From Novosphingobium sp049354825 (GTDB lineage Bacteria; Pseudomonadota; Alphaproteobacteria; Sphingomonadales; Sphingomonadaceae): a stretch of 64,000 nucleotides of DNA. Numbering within the stretch: the stretch's first letter is position 1; each line of letters opens with the position of its first letter. The stretch spans positions 930,001-994,000 of the forward strand of contig NZ_CP186480.1 of assembly GCF_049354825.1 (NCBI RefSeq). The letters are read 5' to 3'. Below are positions 45,564 through 54,943 of this stretch, piece by piece. Below the pieces are notes generated by a model that was given only the letters and a program-made list of their open reading frames with translations, did not search any database and was not told where the DNA came from. The position numbers and the translations under genes are program-made.

Positions 45564-48500
45564 TCAATGAAAGTCCCGGCTGGGGGGCACCATCTTGGGC
45601 ACCAGCCTGAGGTCGCGCGGGTGGCCGCGGGCAAAGCCGCAGTCGCGATTGCCCGGACCCGGCGGCGTGAACGGCTCGGGATCGGGGCCAAGGGCGCGCG
45701 TGCCGCCCCGGAATTCGGAAGGCAGCGGGGTGTTGCAATGGTCGGCGCGAGCGATGGGCGAGGACAGCAGGTCGTCCGACAGCATCAGCAGGTCGCGCGT
45801 GGCATCGTGGAGGTGCGCGGCGATGACGTGGATCACATCGTCGTCGTACTCGACCCGGCCGCGCACTTCCATCAGCCGGGATCCCATCACCACCTTGCGG
45901 TACTTTTCCTTCAGGTGCGGCCACACCACCAGGTTCACCACGCCCGTCTCGTCCTCCAGCGTGATGAAGCAGACGCCCTTGGCGCTGCCCGGGCGTTGGC
46001 GGATCAGCACCACCCCGGCAACCTGTACCATGCTGCGCATCTTGCGGCCGCGCAGGTCGGCGGCGCGCACGAAACCGCGCTCGGCCAGGCTAGCGCGCAG
46101 GAACGCCAGCGGGTGCGCCTTCAGGCTAAGGCGCTGGGTCTGGTAATCGGCGACCACCTCCTCGGACAGCGGCATCCGCGGCAGGCGGGCCAGGTGGCGC
46201 TCGGCGCCCTGGTCGCGCGCGTCTGCAGCCGCGAAGAGTGGCAGGTCGGGTCCGCCGATCAGGCTGCGCGCGTCCCACAGCGCCTGGCGGCGCGGCAGGT
46301 TCAGAGATCCGAAGCAATCGGCGCTGGCCAGCCGCTCGATATGCGCGGGGCCGATGCGGGCACGGTCCCGCAAGCTGGCGACATCGGCAAAGGCACCGTG
46401 ATCCTCGCGCGCGGCGATCAGGTCGGCGGCGACCGCCTCGGGCAGCCCGTCGACCTGGCGCAGGCCCAGGCGGAGAGCGAAACCGTCCGGTACCGGCTCC
46501 AGCGTGCAGTCCCAGGCGCTGTGATTCACATCTACCGGCCGCACCTCGACCCCGTGCTCGGCCGCGTCGCGCACGATCTGCGCCGGGGCGTAGAACCCCA
46601 TCGGCTGCGAATTGAGCAGCGCACAGGCAAAGGCGGCGGGAAAGTGGCATTTCAGCCAGCTCGACACGTAAACGAGGTGCGCGAAACTGGCCGCGTGGCT
46701 TTCGGGAAAACCGTATTCGCCGAATCCCCTGATCTGGTTGAAGCAGCGCTGCGCAAAGTCGCGGTCGTAGCCGCGGGTGACCATCCGTTCGACCATCATG
46801 TCCTGCAACTCGTCCACCATTCCCCGGCTGCGAAAGGTCGCCATCGCCTTTCGTAGCCGGTTGGCCTCGAGCGGCGAGAACTTCGCCGCGTCGAGCGCGA
46901 TCTTCATCGCCTGCTCCTGGAAGATCGGCACCCCCAGCGTGCGCGCCAGGATGCTGGACAGCTCGTCCGGCGGTCCGTGCGCGGGGCCGGGCGCGGGGAT
47001 TTCCACCTTCTCCTCGCCGCGCCGGCGTTTCAGGTAGGGGTGGACCATGTCGCCCTGGATCGGCCCGGGGCGCACGATCGCCACCTGGATGACCAGGTCG
47101 TAGAACTCGCGCGGGCGCAGCCTTGGCAGCATGTTCATTTGCGCGCGGCTTTCGACCTGGAACACGCCCAGCGAATCCCCCTTGCGCAGCATCGCGTAGA
47201 CCTCCGGGTCCTCGCGCGGGACCTCCGCCAGGGTCAGGCGGCGATCATGGTGATCGCCCAGCAGGTCCAGGCACTTGCGGATGCAGGTCAGCATGCCGAG
47301 CGCCAACACGTCGACCTTGAGGATGCCGAGGGCGTCGATGTCGTCCTTGTCCCATTCGATGAAACTGCGCTCGGGCATGGCGCCGTTGCCGATCGGCACG
47401 GTTTCCGACAGCAGGCTCTGGGTCAGGATGAAGCCGCCGACATGCTGGCCGAGATGGCGCGGCATTCCGATCATCTGCTCGGTCAGCTTGAGGACGCGGC
47501 GCAAGTGCGGGTCGGTCACGTCCAGGCCGGTCTCGGCAACGTGCTTGTCGCCGATCTCGGTCCCCCACCCGCCCCACACCGTTCGGGCCAGCGCGCCGGT
47601 CACGTCCTCGCTCAGCCCCATCGCCTTGCCGACCTCGCGGATCGCCATGCGGGGGCGGTAATGGATCACCGTGGCACACAGGCCGGCGCGGTGGCGGCCG
47701 TACTTGCGATAGATGTACTGGATCACCTCCTCGCGCCGCTCATGCTCGAAATCGACGTCGATGTCGGGCGGCTCCTTGCGCTCCTCGGAAATGAACCGGT
47801 CGAACAGCAGCGCGTGCTTGGCCGGATCCACCGCGGTGATGCCAAGGACATAGCAGACCGCCGAATTGGCTGCGCTGCCGCGCCCCTGGCACAGGATCGG
47901 CGGATCGGTCCCGCGCGCGAAATCGACGATGTCCTTGATGGTGAGGAAGTAGGTCGCAAGGTTCAGCTTGGCGATCAGCGCCAGTTCGCGGTGGAGCGTA
48001 TCGCGCACCGCTTCGGGCACCTTTTCAGGATAGCGTCCCCTGGCGCCCTGCCAGGTCAGCGTTTCCAGGTAGCCTTGCGGGTCCAGGCCCGGCGGGCAGA
48101 TCTCCTCCGGGTATTCATAGCGCAGCTCCTCCAGGTTGAAGGCGCAGGCATCGGCCACCTTGCGCGCCGCGGCGATCGCGTGCGGCCAGCGGGCGAACAG
48201 GCGAACCATCTCCTCGGGCGGCTTCAAGTAGCGTTCGCCGTTACCCTCCAGCAGCAGGCCGGCGGCGGCGACCGTGGTCTTGTGGCGGATCGCCGTCATC
48301 ACGTCATGCAATGGCCGCCGCTCGGGCGCGTGGTAGAGGACGTCGTTGGTGGCAAGGATCGACAGGCCGCTTTCGCGCGCCAGCGCGTCGAGCCGCTCGA
48401 TACGGGCCACGTCGTTGCCGGTGTAGAGATAGCTGGCGGCGATATGGCGCAGCGTCGGCAGCCGGGCGCAAAGGCCCGGCAACTGCGCGGCGATGGCATC

Positions 48501-48992
48501 GACATCGCGCGGCGGCAACAGCACCAGCTGCACGCCCTCGGCATGGGCGGCCAGCATGGCAAGGTCGATCTCGCACACGCCCTTGTCCTGCCAGCCGCCG
48601 TCCAGCGTTCCCATCCGCCCCGCCGAAATCAGCCGGCACAGCCTGCCATAGGCGGCCCGGTCTATCGGGTAGGCGAGAAAGGCCAGCGGCGGGAACGATT
48701 CACAGGCCACCGTCTCGATCCGGCAGCCGATTACCGGGCGCATGCGCAGCGTCTCGGCTTCGACGTGGACGCGCACCACCCCGGCCATCGAATTGACGTC
48801 CGCCACCCCGATTGCGTCATAGCCCAGCGCGCGCGCCGCGAGTACCAGGTCGACCGCGTCGGAGGCCCCGCGCAGGAACGAAAAGCAGGTCGCCAGCCCC
48901 AGCTCGACAAAAGGTGCGCGGACAGGCGCGGCGATGCCGCCTGGGTCTGCCTCGATGCGGCGTCGATCGGGAGTGAGGGGGCCTTCGGGCAC
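45564..48992 (-). CDS. dnaE2: Error-prone DNA polymerase DnaE2 (ImuC)
   Basis: A 1142-residue C-family polymerase for damage-induced mutagenesis. The PHP domain begins at FVELGLATCFSFLRGASD. The polymerase core has the catalytic acidic motif PDIDVDFEHERRE. A helix-hairpin-helix region and an OB fold (VQVAGVVLIRQRPGSAKGVCFITLEDE) follow. It acts with ImuA and ImuB in translesion synthesis. The start is a GTG at 48992, with an SOS box 31 bases upstream (49023-49037). In most relatives dnaE2 directly follows imuB; here a divergent hydrolase gene separates them. Confidence 0.95.
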   Translation of the reverse strand: MPEGPLTPDRRRIEADPGGIAAPVRAPFVELGLATCFSFLRGASDAVDLVLAARALGYDAIGVADVNSMAGVVRVHVEAETLRMRPVIGCRIETVACESFPPLAFLAYPIDRAAYGRLCRLISAGRMGTLDGGWQDKGVCEIDLAMLAAHAEGVQLVLLPPRDVDAIAAQLPGLCARLPTLRHIAASYLYTGNDVARIERLDALARESGLSILATNDVLYHAPERRPLHDVMTAIRHKTTVAAAGLLLEGNGERYLKPPEEMVRLFARWPHAIAAARKVADACAFNLEELRYEYPEEICPPGLDPQGYLETLTWQGARGRYPEKVPEAVRDTLHRELALIAKLNLATYFLTIKDIVDFARGTDPPILCQGRGSAANSAVCYVLGITAVDPAKHALLFDRFISEERKEPPDIDVDFEHERREEVIQYIYRKYGRHRAGLCATVIHYRPRMAIREVGKAMGLSEDVTGALARTVWGGWGTEIGDKHVAETGLDVTDPHLRRVLKLTEQMIGMPRHLGQHVGGFILTQSLLSETVPIGNGAMPERSFIEWDKDDIDALGILKVDVLALGMLTCIRKCLDLLGDHHDRRLTLAEVPREDPEVYAMLRKGDSLGVFQVESRAQMNMLPRLRPREFYDLVIQVAIVRPGPIQGDMVHPYLKRRRGEEKVEIPAPGPAHGPPDELSSILARTLGVPIFQEQAMKIALDAAKFSPLEANRLRKAMATFRSRGMVDELQDMMVERMVTRGYDRDFAQRCFNQIRGFGEYGFPESHAASFAHLVYVSSWLKCHFPAAFACALLNSQPMGFYAPAQIVRDAAEHGVEVRPVDVNHSAWDCTLEPVPDGFALRLGLRQVDGLPEAVAADLIAAREDHGAFADVASLRDRARIGPAHIERLASADCFGSLNLPRRQALWDARSLIGGPDLPLFAAADARDQGAERHLARLPRMPLSEEVVADYQTQRLSLKAHPLAFLRASLAERGFVRAADLRGRKMRSMVQVAGVVLIRQRPGSAKGVCFITLEDETGVVNLVVWPHLKEKYRKVVMGSRLMEVRGRVEYDDDVIHVIAAHLHDATRDLLMLSDDLLSSPIARADHCNTPLPSEFRGGTRALGPDPEPFTPPGPGNRDCGFARGHPRDLRLVPKMVPPSRDFH

Positions 48993-49022
48993 GAATGGTC
49001 AGCTTTGGCTCGAGTCGCAAAT

Positions 49023-49037
49023 GTTCCTTTTATGTTC
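49023..49037. promoter_or_regulatory. SOS (LexA) box between dnaE2 and an alpha/beta hydrolase gene
   Basis: GTTC-CTTTTAT-GTTC, a perfect match to the alphaproteobacterial LexA site GTTC-N7-GTTC. It lies 31 bases upstream of dnaE2 (minus) and 128 bases upstream of the hydrolase (plus). Confidence 0.88.
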
Positions 49038-49165
49038 TCGCGCTGGGAGTCGCCAGCGATGAATCGGCGCGCGCGTCCCTCGCCCCGACTCGAAGCCGCA
49101 AAGCTGCGGAACGAAGGGCTTTCACCGCGGTTAGACAGGGACACGGGGCGAATGGAGTTTTCCCA

Positions 49166-50098
49166 ATGCCGATGATCGAAACCAAGGACGGAACCCGACT
49201 CTATGCCAAGGTCTGGGGCCAAGGCCGGCCCGTCGTGCTGATCCACGGCTGGCCGCTGTCGGGCGATAGCTGGGACCCGATCACGAATGCCCTGGCAGAT
49301 GCCGGCTACAAGGCAATCGCCTATGACCGCCGCGGTTTCGGCCGCAGCGACCAGCCTTCGGACGGCTACGATTACGACACCTTTGCCGACGATCTTTCGG
49401 CCGTGCTGGAATACTGCGCGGGCGGACAGGACGCAGCGCTGGTGGGTTTCTCGATGGGCGGGGGCGAGATCGCCCGCTACCTGTCGCGCCACGGCGGAAA
49501 GGGAGTGAGCAAGGTCGCGCTGGTGAGCTCGGTGGTGCCCTACATGCTCAAGACCGACGATAACCCCGACGGGGTGCCCCAGGCCACCTTCGACGAGATG
49601 ACCGCGGGCATGAAGGCCGATCGCGCGAAGTTCTTCAGCAGCTTCTTCGACGATTTCTTCGGCGTCGGCATGGTTTCCAGCCCGGTCAGCGACGAAGTAC
49701 TCGACCTTGCCTGGATGACCGCGATGCAGGCCGGGCTGCGCCCGACTCTGGCCTCCGCCAAGGCGTTCGCTACCACCGACTTCCGCCCCGACCTGCCCAG
49801 CTTCACGGTGCCGACGCTGGTGATCCACGGCACCGCCGACAAGACGGTACCGATCGACACTTCCGGCCGCGCGCTCGCCAAGGCGGTGCCGCAGGCCCAG
49901 CTTATCGAATACGATGGTGAGCCGCATGGCGTGTTCGCTACCCAGACCCAGCGGCTGACCGATGACCTGATGGCGTTCCTGGGCGGCGACAGCCAAGCCG
50001 CCGGCATCGACCTTGGTCAGGTACCCGCCGCTGCCCAGCAGGAGGTGCTCGACGAGGTTACCCGCGAAAGCATGGCCCGGTCCGCGTCGATGATTTGA
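49166..50098 (+). CDS. Alpha/beta hydrolase, cofactor-free chloroperoxidase/arylesterase type
   Basis: A 310-residue hydrolase. Catalytic Ser96 is in GFSMGGGE, Asp225 in HGTADKTVP and His254 in GEPHGV. VLIHGWPLSGDSW forms the oxyanion loop. It resembles the non-haem chloroperoxidase/arylesterase group but carries an extra C-terminal tail of ~35 residues. No signal peptide. GGAG precedes the ATG at 49166; the open frame to 48995 has no family sequence. The gene shares the dnaE2 SOS-box region, so damage control is possible. Confidence 0.9.
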   Translation: MPMIETKDGTRLYAKVWGQGRPVVLIHGWPLSGDSWDPITNALADAGYKAIAYDRRGFGRSDQPSDGYDYDTFADDLSAVLEYCAGGQDAALVGFSMGGGEIARYLSRHGGKGVSKVALVSSVVPYMLKTDDNPDGVPQATFDEMTAGMKADRAKFFSSFFDDFFGVGMVSSPVSDEVLDLAWMTAMQAGLRPTLASAKAFATTDFRPDLPSFTVPTLVIHGTADKTVPIDTSGRALAKAVPQAQLIEYDGEPHGVFATQTQRLTDDLMAFLGGDSQAAGIDLGQVPAAAQQEVLDEVTRESMARSASMI

Positions 50099-50120
50099 GA
50101 AGCGACAGTCTCCAACCGAG

Positions 50121-50145
50121 AAAAGGGGTCCGCGCGACCCCTTTT
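50121..50145. terminator. Bidirectional terminator between the hydrolase gene and imuB
   Basis: AAAAGGGGTC (50121-50130) pairs perfectly with GACCCCTTTT (50136-50145) around CGCGC. The A/T ends give a T-run in both directions, so it can end the hydrolase transcript and imuAB. The remaining ~170 bases to imuB (50146-50316) show no further feature. Confidence 0.85.
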
Positions 50146-50316
50146 CCTTGCCTGGGGCCATCTTGGTTGGCCGGCAAGGGAGGACTCCGCCTACCAGTCT
50201 GGCGGTGTGCGTGACGGCGGCGCTTCTCTTGGGAAGCGTCGGCGAACGCGGCGGGTGCACCAGCTATTGCGTCCGGCCGCTAACGACGGCGAGGACCGAC
50301 CGGCGCGCCGCGCGGC

Positions 50317-51906
50317 TTAGCTGCAAAGCCCCTGCAGGTACCATTCCGGCAGGCCGCCCCGGCCATCGTCCACCACGCCGTGGCGGTAGATCCAGTAACG
50401 CCGCCCGGCCTTGTCCTCGATCCGGTAGTAGTCGCGCAGGCGAATGTTCGAGGGTTCGCGCCACCATTCAGGCGCGATCCGTTCAGGCCCTTCGGCGCGG
50501 ACGATCTCGTGCAGCGCGCCGCGCCAGCGGAAACGGTGCGGCAGACCGTCAGGCGTCTCGTATATCACCGCGATCGCCTCGGGCCGGTCGAGCAGCTTCA
50601 GCGGCCGGGCGTGAAAGGCGAATTCAGCCTGGGCCGCGGGCGTGGGTGCCAGCGGCGGCTGCCAGCGCTGGGCGCGCTCGGGCACGTGGCTGGGATGCGT
50701 GACCGGGCGGCGCACCGCGCCCTCCCCCAGCCGAATGGAGAGCCGATCGACGCAGGCTGCCAGCGAAGTGCCGTGATCCTCGGCCGCGGCTTCGAAATCG
50801 CGCTGCGCCAGGGCCAGCGGCTCGGTCCAGGCGGCGCGCAAGCGGGCCAGTTCGATTCCGAAGCCGGCGTCCACATCGTCGAGCTTGGCCGCCATCAATC
50901 CGGCGACATGGCCGGCGTCGCGCGTTGCCGCCGCCAGTTCGAGCCGGCGCACCACCACCTCGCCGTCGACCTTCCACAAACCCATTTCCACCCTCCGGGC
51001 GCCCAGCGCGGCTCCTTCGAGCGCGCGGGCCAGGTCGGCGGCAAGGTCGGAGACGACCTGGTCGAGCAGTTCGCGGTGGCGGATCGGCTCCATCAGCCGG
51101 CGCTGCACCAGCGGAGCCTCAAACTCGACCACCGGTAGCAGCGGCTCTGGCACGCGGCCCAGCAACTGGTCGAGCCGCACCAGCGGGTTGGCGGCGGCCG
51201 AGCGGCGGTTGCGAAAGCGGCGCGCCAGCGCCTCGCGGTGAACGCCGCCGAGATCGCCCAGCCGCTTGAGGCCGAGGCGGCGCAGAACCAACAGGACGTC
51301 GTCGTCGAGCCGCAATGCTGCCGCTGGGAGGCCGGACAGCATCTGCTCCGCATCGGCATCTTGGGCCAGGATCGCGTCGTCGGGGCCATGATGCGCCAGC
51401 GCCCAGGCTGCGCCGGCAGTGGGGGCAATGGCGGCGCGCGCGGCGATCCCGCGTGCGGCCAGGCGCCGCCGGGCATCGGCCAGCAAGGCGCGTTCGCCCC
51501 CGAACAGGTGAGCCGCGCCGGTTACGTCGATCACCACGCCGTCCGGCGGATCCAGCGCGCTCCACGGGCCCCAGCGCTGGGCCCAGACCGCAAGTCCTTC
51601 CAGGAACGCGAGGTCGCCGGCCGGATCGGACGGGGCGGTGGCAATATCGGGGCAGACGGCGCGGGCATCGGCCAGCATCATCCCGGCCAGCGCCCCCGCC
51701 GCCATCGCGGCGGTGTTGGCGGCGGCGATGCGCGGGCCGTGTGCGGTTTCCGCGATCAGCGTCAGCGGCGCGGCGTCGGCCCCCTGCCCCGCGGCAATGC
51801 CTTCAACCAGCCGCCAGCGATCGATCGCCAGCCGCGCGCACCATACCGCCATGATACGGCGTGACGGGGCTGTGGGCGGGACGCTGGGCGAGCCGGCTTC
51901 CGTCAT
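50317..51906 (-). CDS. imuB: ImuB, Y-family-like polymerase accessory protein
   Basis: A 529-residue Y-family relative that bridges DnaE2 to the beta clamp. Features: RRIMAVWCARLAIDRW near the N-terminus, DPPDGVVIDVTGAAHLFGGE in the palm (the usual catalytic acidic pair of active Y polymerases is not conserved) and the terminal RDYYRIEDKAGRRYWIYRHG. The start is at 51906 or at the internal ATG 51852; both overlap imuA (104 or 50 bases). It is co-transcribed with imuA from the SOS box at 52567. Confidence 0.93.
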   Translation of the reverse strand: MTEAGSPSVPPTAPSRRIMAVWCARLAIDRWRLVEGIAAGQGADAAPLTLIAETAHGPRIAAANTAAMAAGALAGMMLADARAVCPDIATAPSDPAGDLAFLEGLAVWAQRWGPWSALDPPDGVVIDVTGAAHLFGGERALLADARRRLAARGIAARAAIAPTAGAAWALAHHGPDDAILAQDADAEQMLSGLPAAALRLDDDVLLVLRRLGLKRLGDLGGVHREALARRFRNRRSAAANPLVRLDQLLGRVPEPLLPVVEFEAPLVQRRLMEPIRHRELLDQVVSDLAADLARALEGAALGARRVEMGLWKVDGEVVVRRLELAAATRDAGHVAGLMAAKLDDVDAGFGIELARLRAAWTEPLALAQRDFEAAAEDHGTSLAACVDRLSIRLGEGAVRRPVTHPSHVPERAQRWQPPLAPTPAAQAEFAFHARPLKLLDRPEAIAVIYETPDGLPHRFRWRGALHEIVRAEGPERIAPEWWREPSNIRLRDYYRIEDKAGRRYWIYRHGVVDDGRGGLPEWYLQGLCS

Positions 51907-52549
51907 CGTCTAGGGTCCATTCTCCGGGTGGATGGCGGCGGGCGCGAAACAGTTCGGCCTGCCAGGCGGGGGTGCCGGGCGCGCGGGCGTTCCAGCGGTG
52001 CGGCGGCGACGGCGCGGCGCCGGCCTGCCAGCGCTGACGCGCGGCGCCGAGATCGCGCGCGGCATCCAGCCGCACCAGCCACAACGGCACGCCGTGGCGC
52101 TCCGCCGCCAGCGCCAGCCGGCGCGACGCGGTGAAATCGAGCGCGCGCGGATTGCCCGCGATTTCTCCCACCACGAAGGCCAGCTCGCGGCAGCGCACCC
52201 CCTCCTCCAGCGCGAACAATGCGTCGCCCGGCTTTTTCGCGGCGACGTGGACCAGGCGTTCGCGCAGCGCCGCCGGCAGGCCCGGCAGATAAGGCCGGCC
52301 GCCGCGACGCAGTGCTTCGGCGTCCTGGACCCACAGCCAGCTGCGACGGTCGGGCTGATCGGACAAGGCATCCACGGCGCGCGCCGCTTCGCGCGCGAAG
52401 GCAAGCGCGAGCGCGGCGCCGGCGGCATCGTCAGCCGAGGCGAATACCTCGGTAAACGGGCACGCGCCGACTTCCGGCCGCCAGGGTTCGGCGGTGGCGG
52501 GCAGGTCCGCCTGCGGGACGGCGCGCATCGGGACGGGGGACGGTGTCAT
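51803..52549 (-). CDS. imuA: ImuA, SOS mutagenesis cassette protein
   Basis: A 248-residue RecA/SulA-like protein. FTEVFASADDAAGAALALAFARE and the central WLWVQDAEALRRGGRPYLPGL are typical of alphaproteobacterial ImuA. It lacks an intact Walker A motif. It works with ImuB and DnaE2 in damage-induced mutagenesis. Its ATG lies 18 bases downstream of an SOS box. The 3' end overlaps imuB by up to 104 bases in another frame. Confidence 0.88.
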   Translation of the reverse strand: MTPSPVPMRAVPQADLPATAEPWRPEVGACPFTEVFASADDAAGAALALAFAREAARAVDALSDQPDRRSWLWVQDAEALRRGGRPYLPGLPAALRERLVHVAAKKPGDALFALEEGVRCRELAFVVGEIAGNPRALDFTASRRLALAAERHGVPLWLVRLDAARDLGAARQRWQAGAAPSPPHRWNARAPGTPAWQAELFRARRHPPGEWTLDDDGSRLAQRPAHSPVTPYHGGMVRAAGDRSLAAG

Positions 52550-52566
52550 GGCGAATCAACCTCTAT

Positions 52567-52581
52567 GTTCACATTATGTTC
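52567..52581. promoter_or_regulatory. SOS (LexA) box between imuA and a stress-protein gene
   Basis: GTTC-ACATTAT-GTTC, a perfect GTTC-N7-GTTC site, 18 bases upstream of imuA (minus) and 79 bases upstream of the plus-strand gene at 52661. Confidence 0.88.
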
Positions 52582-52660
52582 CACTCCTCTGCCGATGGCA
52601 AACCGGAACCAACCCCGCCCCGCCCCGTTGCCCCCAGCAAACCCACCGCAGGAGCAGACG

Positions 52661-53143
52661 ATGAACTACAAGGACGGCAACGCCGCAGACCTGAAGGACA
52701 AGTTCTGGCACGAAATGGACGATTCGCCCTTCGTCATGCTTCAGCTCGACAACGATCCCGACGGTGCCGCGCCGATGACCGCGCAGCTCGACAAGGACGC
52801 GCGCCATGCCATCTGGTTCTTCACCGGAAAGGATAGCCGCTTTGCCCGGATGGGCGCCGCCACCGCCACGTTCGCGTCCAAGGGCCACGATACCTTTGCC
52901 CGTTTCGCCGGCACGCTGGTGGAAGAAACCAGCCGTGGACGGCTGGATAAGCAGTGGTCCAACTTCGTCGAGGCCTGGTTTCCCGGCGGCAAGGACGATC
53001 CCAACCTTCTGATGCTCCGCATGGACCTGGGCGATGCCTCGATCTGGTCGGGCGAGATGGGCGTGCTTGGCACTGCGAAGACGGCGCTTGGCATGAACGT
53101 GCGCGACGAAGTGCAGGGCCAGAAGGTCGATACCGTGCTCTGA
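52661..53143 (+). CDS. Pyridoxamine 5'-phosphate oxidase-like protein (general stress protein 26 type)
   Basis: A 160-residue split-barrel flavin-binding-type protein. FWHEMDDSPFVMLQL, IWFFTGKDSRFAR and EAWFPGGKDDPNLLMLRMD are the conserved segments of the stress-protein-26 branch. The enzyme activity is unknown; relatives bind FMN or FAD and respond to stress. GCAGGAG precedes the ATG at 52661. The gene is divergent from imuA and shares its SOS-box region. Longer upstream frames run antisense to imuA and are not real. Confidence 0.88.
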   Translation: MNYKDGNAADLKDKFWHEMDDSPFVMLQLDNDPDGAAPMTAQLDKDARHAIWFFTGKDSRFARMGAATATFASKGHDTFARFAGTLVEETSRGRLDKQWSNFVEAWFPGGKDDPNLLMLRMDLGDASIWSGEMGVLGTAKTALGMNVRDEVQGQKVDTVL

Positions 53144-53169
53144 CCCGGCCCGTAATAACCGGAACCATG

Positions 53170-53203
53170 AAAAAAGGGCCGCTTCCTTGCCGGAAGCGGC
53201 CCT
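53170..53203. terminator. Bidirectional terminator between convergent genes
   Basis: AGGGCCGCTTCC (53175-53186) pairs with GGAAGCGGCCCT (53192-53203). Six A precede it, giving a T-run on the minus strand for the permease transcript; on the plus strand CTTGCTTT follows. It lies 26 bases after the stress-protein stop and 23 bases after the permease stop. Confidence 0.85.
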
Positions 53204-53225
53204 CTTGCTTTCCCCCTCAGGAAAA

Positions 53226-54797
53226 TCAGGCGTCCTTGCCGCCCGGCGTGTGAATGCCGGGAAGCGGCGGGACCGGCTGCGGCGGAACGTCGGCATCGTC
53301 CTCATGCACGTCGATGATCCCGCGACCCACGTAACTGCGGCTGCGGCTGTAGCTGAAATAGATCAGCAGCCCCAGCAGCGCCCAGCCCACGAAGATCTCC
53401 AGCGTGTAGGCAGACAGGCTGAAGAACAGGTAGATGCTGCCGATCACCGCCAGCGGCGCCACCAGCATGACCGCCGGCGTGCGGAACGGACGGACGCGCG
53501 ACGGGTCGGTCCGGCGCAGCATGAACACGGCGATCGCCACCATCGCGAAGGCGAACAGCGTGCCTGCGTTCGAGATATCCGCCAGCGCGCCGACCGGGAA
53601 CAGCGCGGCGAACACCGCCACGAAGATGCCGGTGCAGATCGTGATCACATGCGGCGTCTTGAAGCGCGGGTGGATGCGCGAGAATACCGGCGGCAGCAGT
53701 CCGTCGCGGCTCATGACGAAGAAGATGCGGGTCTGGCCGAACATCATCATCAGCACGACCGAGGGCAGGGCCAGGATCGCGGCGAGGCCGATCAGGTTGC
53801 CGATGTTGGGATAGCCGATCTGGCGCAGCGTCCAGGCCAGCGCTTCCTTCGAACAGACGACCGCGTTGTTGCCGATGGCGTTGCAGGCCGTGGTCAGTTC
53901 GCTCGAACCCGGGGCAATGCCGGTTCCGTCGGCACCGATCATCGGCTGGGCGCCGACAGTCCCGATGACCCCGGCCGCGACAAGCAGGTAGAAGATCGTG
54001 CAGATCGCCAGGCTGCCGATAAGGCCGATCGGCATGTTGCGCTGAGGATTCTTGGTTTCTTCCGCCGCGGTCGAAACCGCGTCGAAGCCGACGTAGGCAA
54101 AGAAGATCGATGCCGCAGCGGCCGAGATGCCCCCGAAGCCCAGCGGCGCGAACGGTTCGAACTTGGCGCCGTTCATGACCGGAACGGCAAGGATGACGAA
54201 CGCGGTCAGCGCGACGATCTTCACCGCGACCAGCACCGCGTTGACGGTGGCGCTTTCCTTGGTTCCCACCACCAGCAGCCAGGTCACCAGCAGCGCGATG
54301 ACGAAGGCCGGCACGTTCATGATGCCGCCGCCGCTCGGGCCGGCAGCCCATTCGATCGGGATGACAATGTTAGGTAGCGCGGACCAGTACGTGTTGAGAT
54401 GCGCGAGCATCCCGACGAAATAGCCCGACCACCCCACCGACACGGCCCCCGCCGCGATCGCATATTCGAGCACAAGCGCCCAGCCGACCATCCAGGCCAG
54501 CAGTTCGCCCATCACGGCGTAGCTGTAGGTGTAGGCAGAACCCGAAACCGGCACCATCGAGGCCATCTCGGCATAGCAGAGCGCCGCGACCGCACAGACG
54601 ATGCCGGCAATCACGAAGCTCACCATCATGCCCGGGCCCGCCTTTTGCGCGGCTTCGGCGGTAAGCACGAAAATGCCGGTACCGATGATGGCACCGACGC
54701 CCAGCATCGTCAGCTGGAAGGCACCGAGCGAGCGGTGCAGCGATTTCTTCTCGGCAGTAGCCAAGATGGCGTCGAGCGATTTGACGCGACCGAACAT
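53226..54797 (-). CDS. APC family amino acid permease (cationic amino acid transporter type)
   Basis: A 523-residue permease with about 12-13 helices. GVGAIIGTGIFVLT in helix 1 and IFFAYVGFDAVSTAAEETKNPQRNMP in the middle are the APC signatures. The CAT branch is suggested by the extra C-terminal helices. It carries an amino acid across the cytoplasmic membrane; the substrate is unknown. The ATG at 54797 has GAGGGGAC upstream; further upstream in-frame starts lack support. A single-gene unit with its own terminator. Confidence 0.92.
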   Translation of the reverse strand: MFGRVKSLDAILATAEKKSLHRSLGAFQLTMLGVGAIIGTGIFVLTAEAAQKAGPGMMVSFVIAGIVCAVAALCYAEMASMVPVSGSAYTYSYAVMGELLAWMVGWALVLEYAIAAGAVSVGWSGYFVGMLAHLNTYWSALPNIVIPIEWAAGPSGGGIMNVPAFVIALLVTWLLVVGTKESATVNAVLVAVKIVALTAFVILAVPVMNGAKFEPFAPLGFGGISAAAASIFFAYVGFDAVSTAAEETKNPQRNMPIGLIGSLAICTIFYLLVAAGVIGTVGAQPMIGADGTGIAPGSSELTTACNAIGNNAVVCSKEALAWTLRQIGYPNIGNLIGLAAILALPSVVLMMMFGQTRIFFVMSRDGLLPPVFSRIHPRFKTPHVITICTGIFVAVFAALFPVGALADISNAGTLFAFAMVAIAVFMLRRTDPSRVRPFRTPAVMLVAPLAVIGSIYLFFSLSAYTLEIFVGWALLGLLIYFSYSRSRSYVGRGIIDVHEDDADVPPQPVPPLPGIHTPGGKDA

Positions 54798-54943
54798 TGG
54801 GTTTGTCCCCTCATTGGCGAGCAACCTCATGGCTTTGCCCGCAGATCTATCCCTGGCGCGCGAAGCTAGCGGCGGCGCGCGGCTTGGCAAGGCCCTAATG
54901 GCGCCCTTCCCCAGCCATGCGGCGCCCGCTAGAAGCCCTGCCC

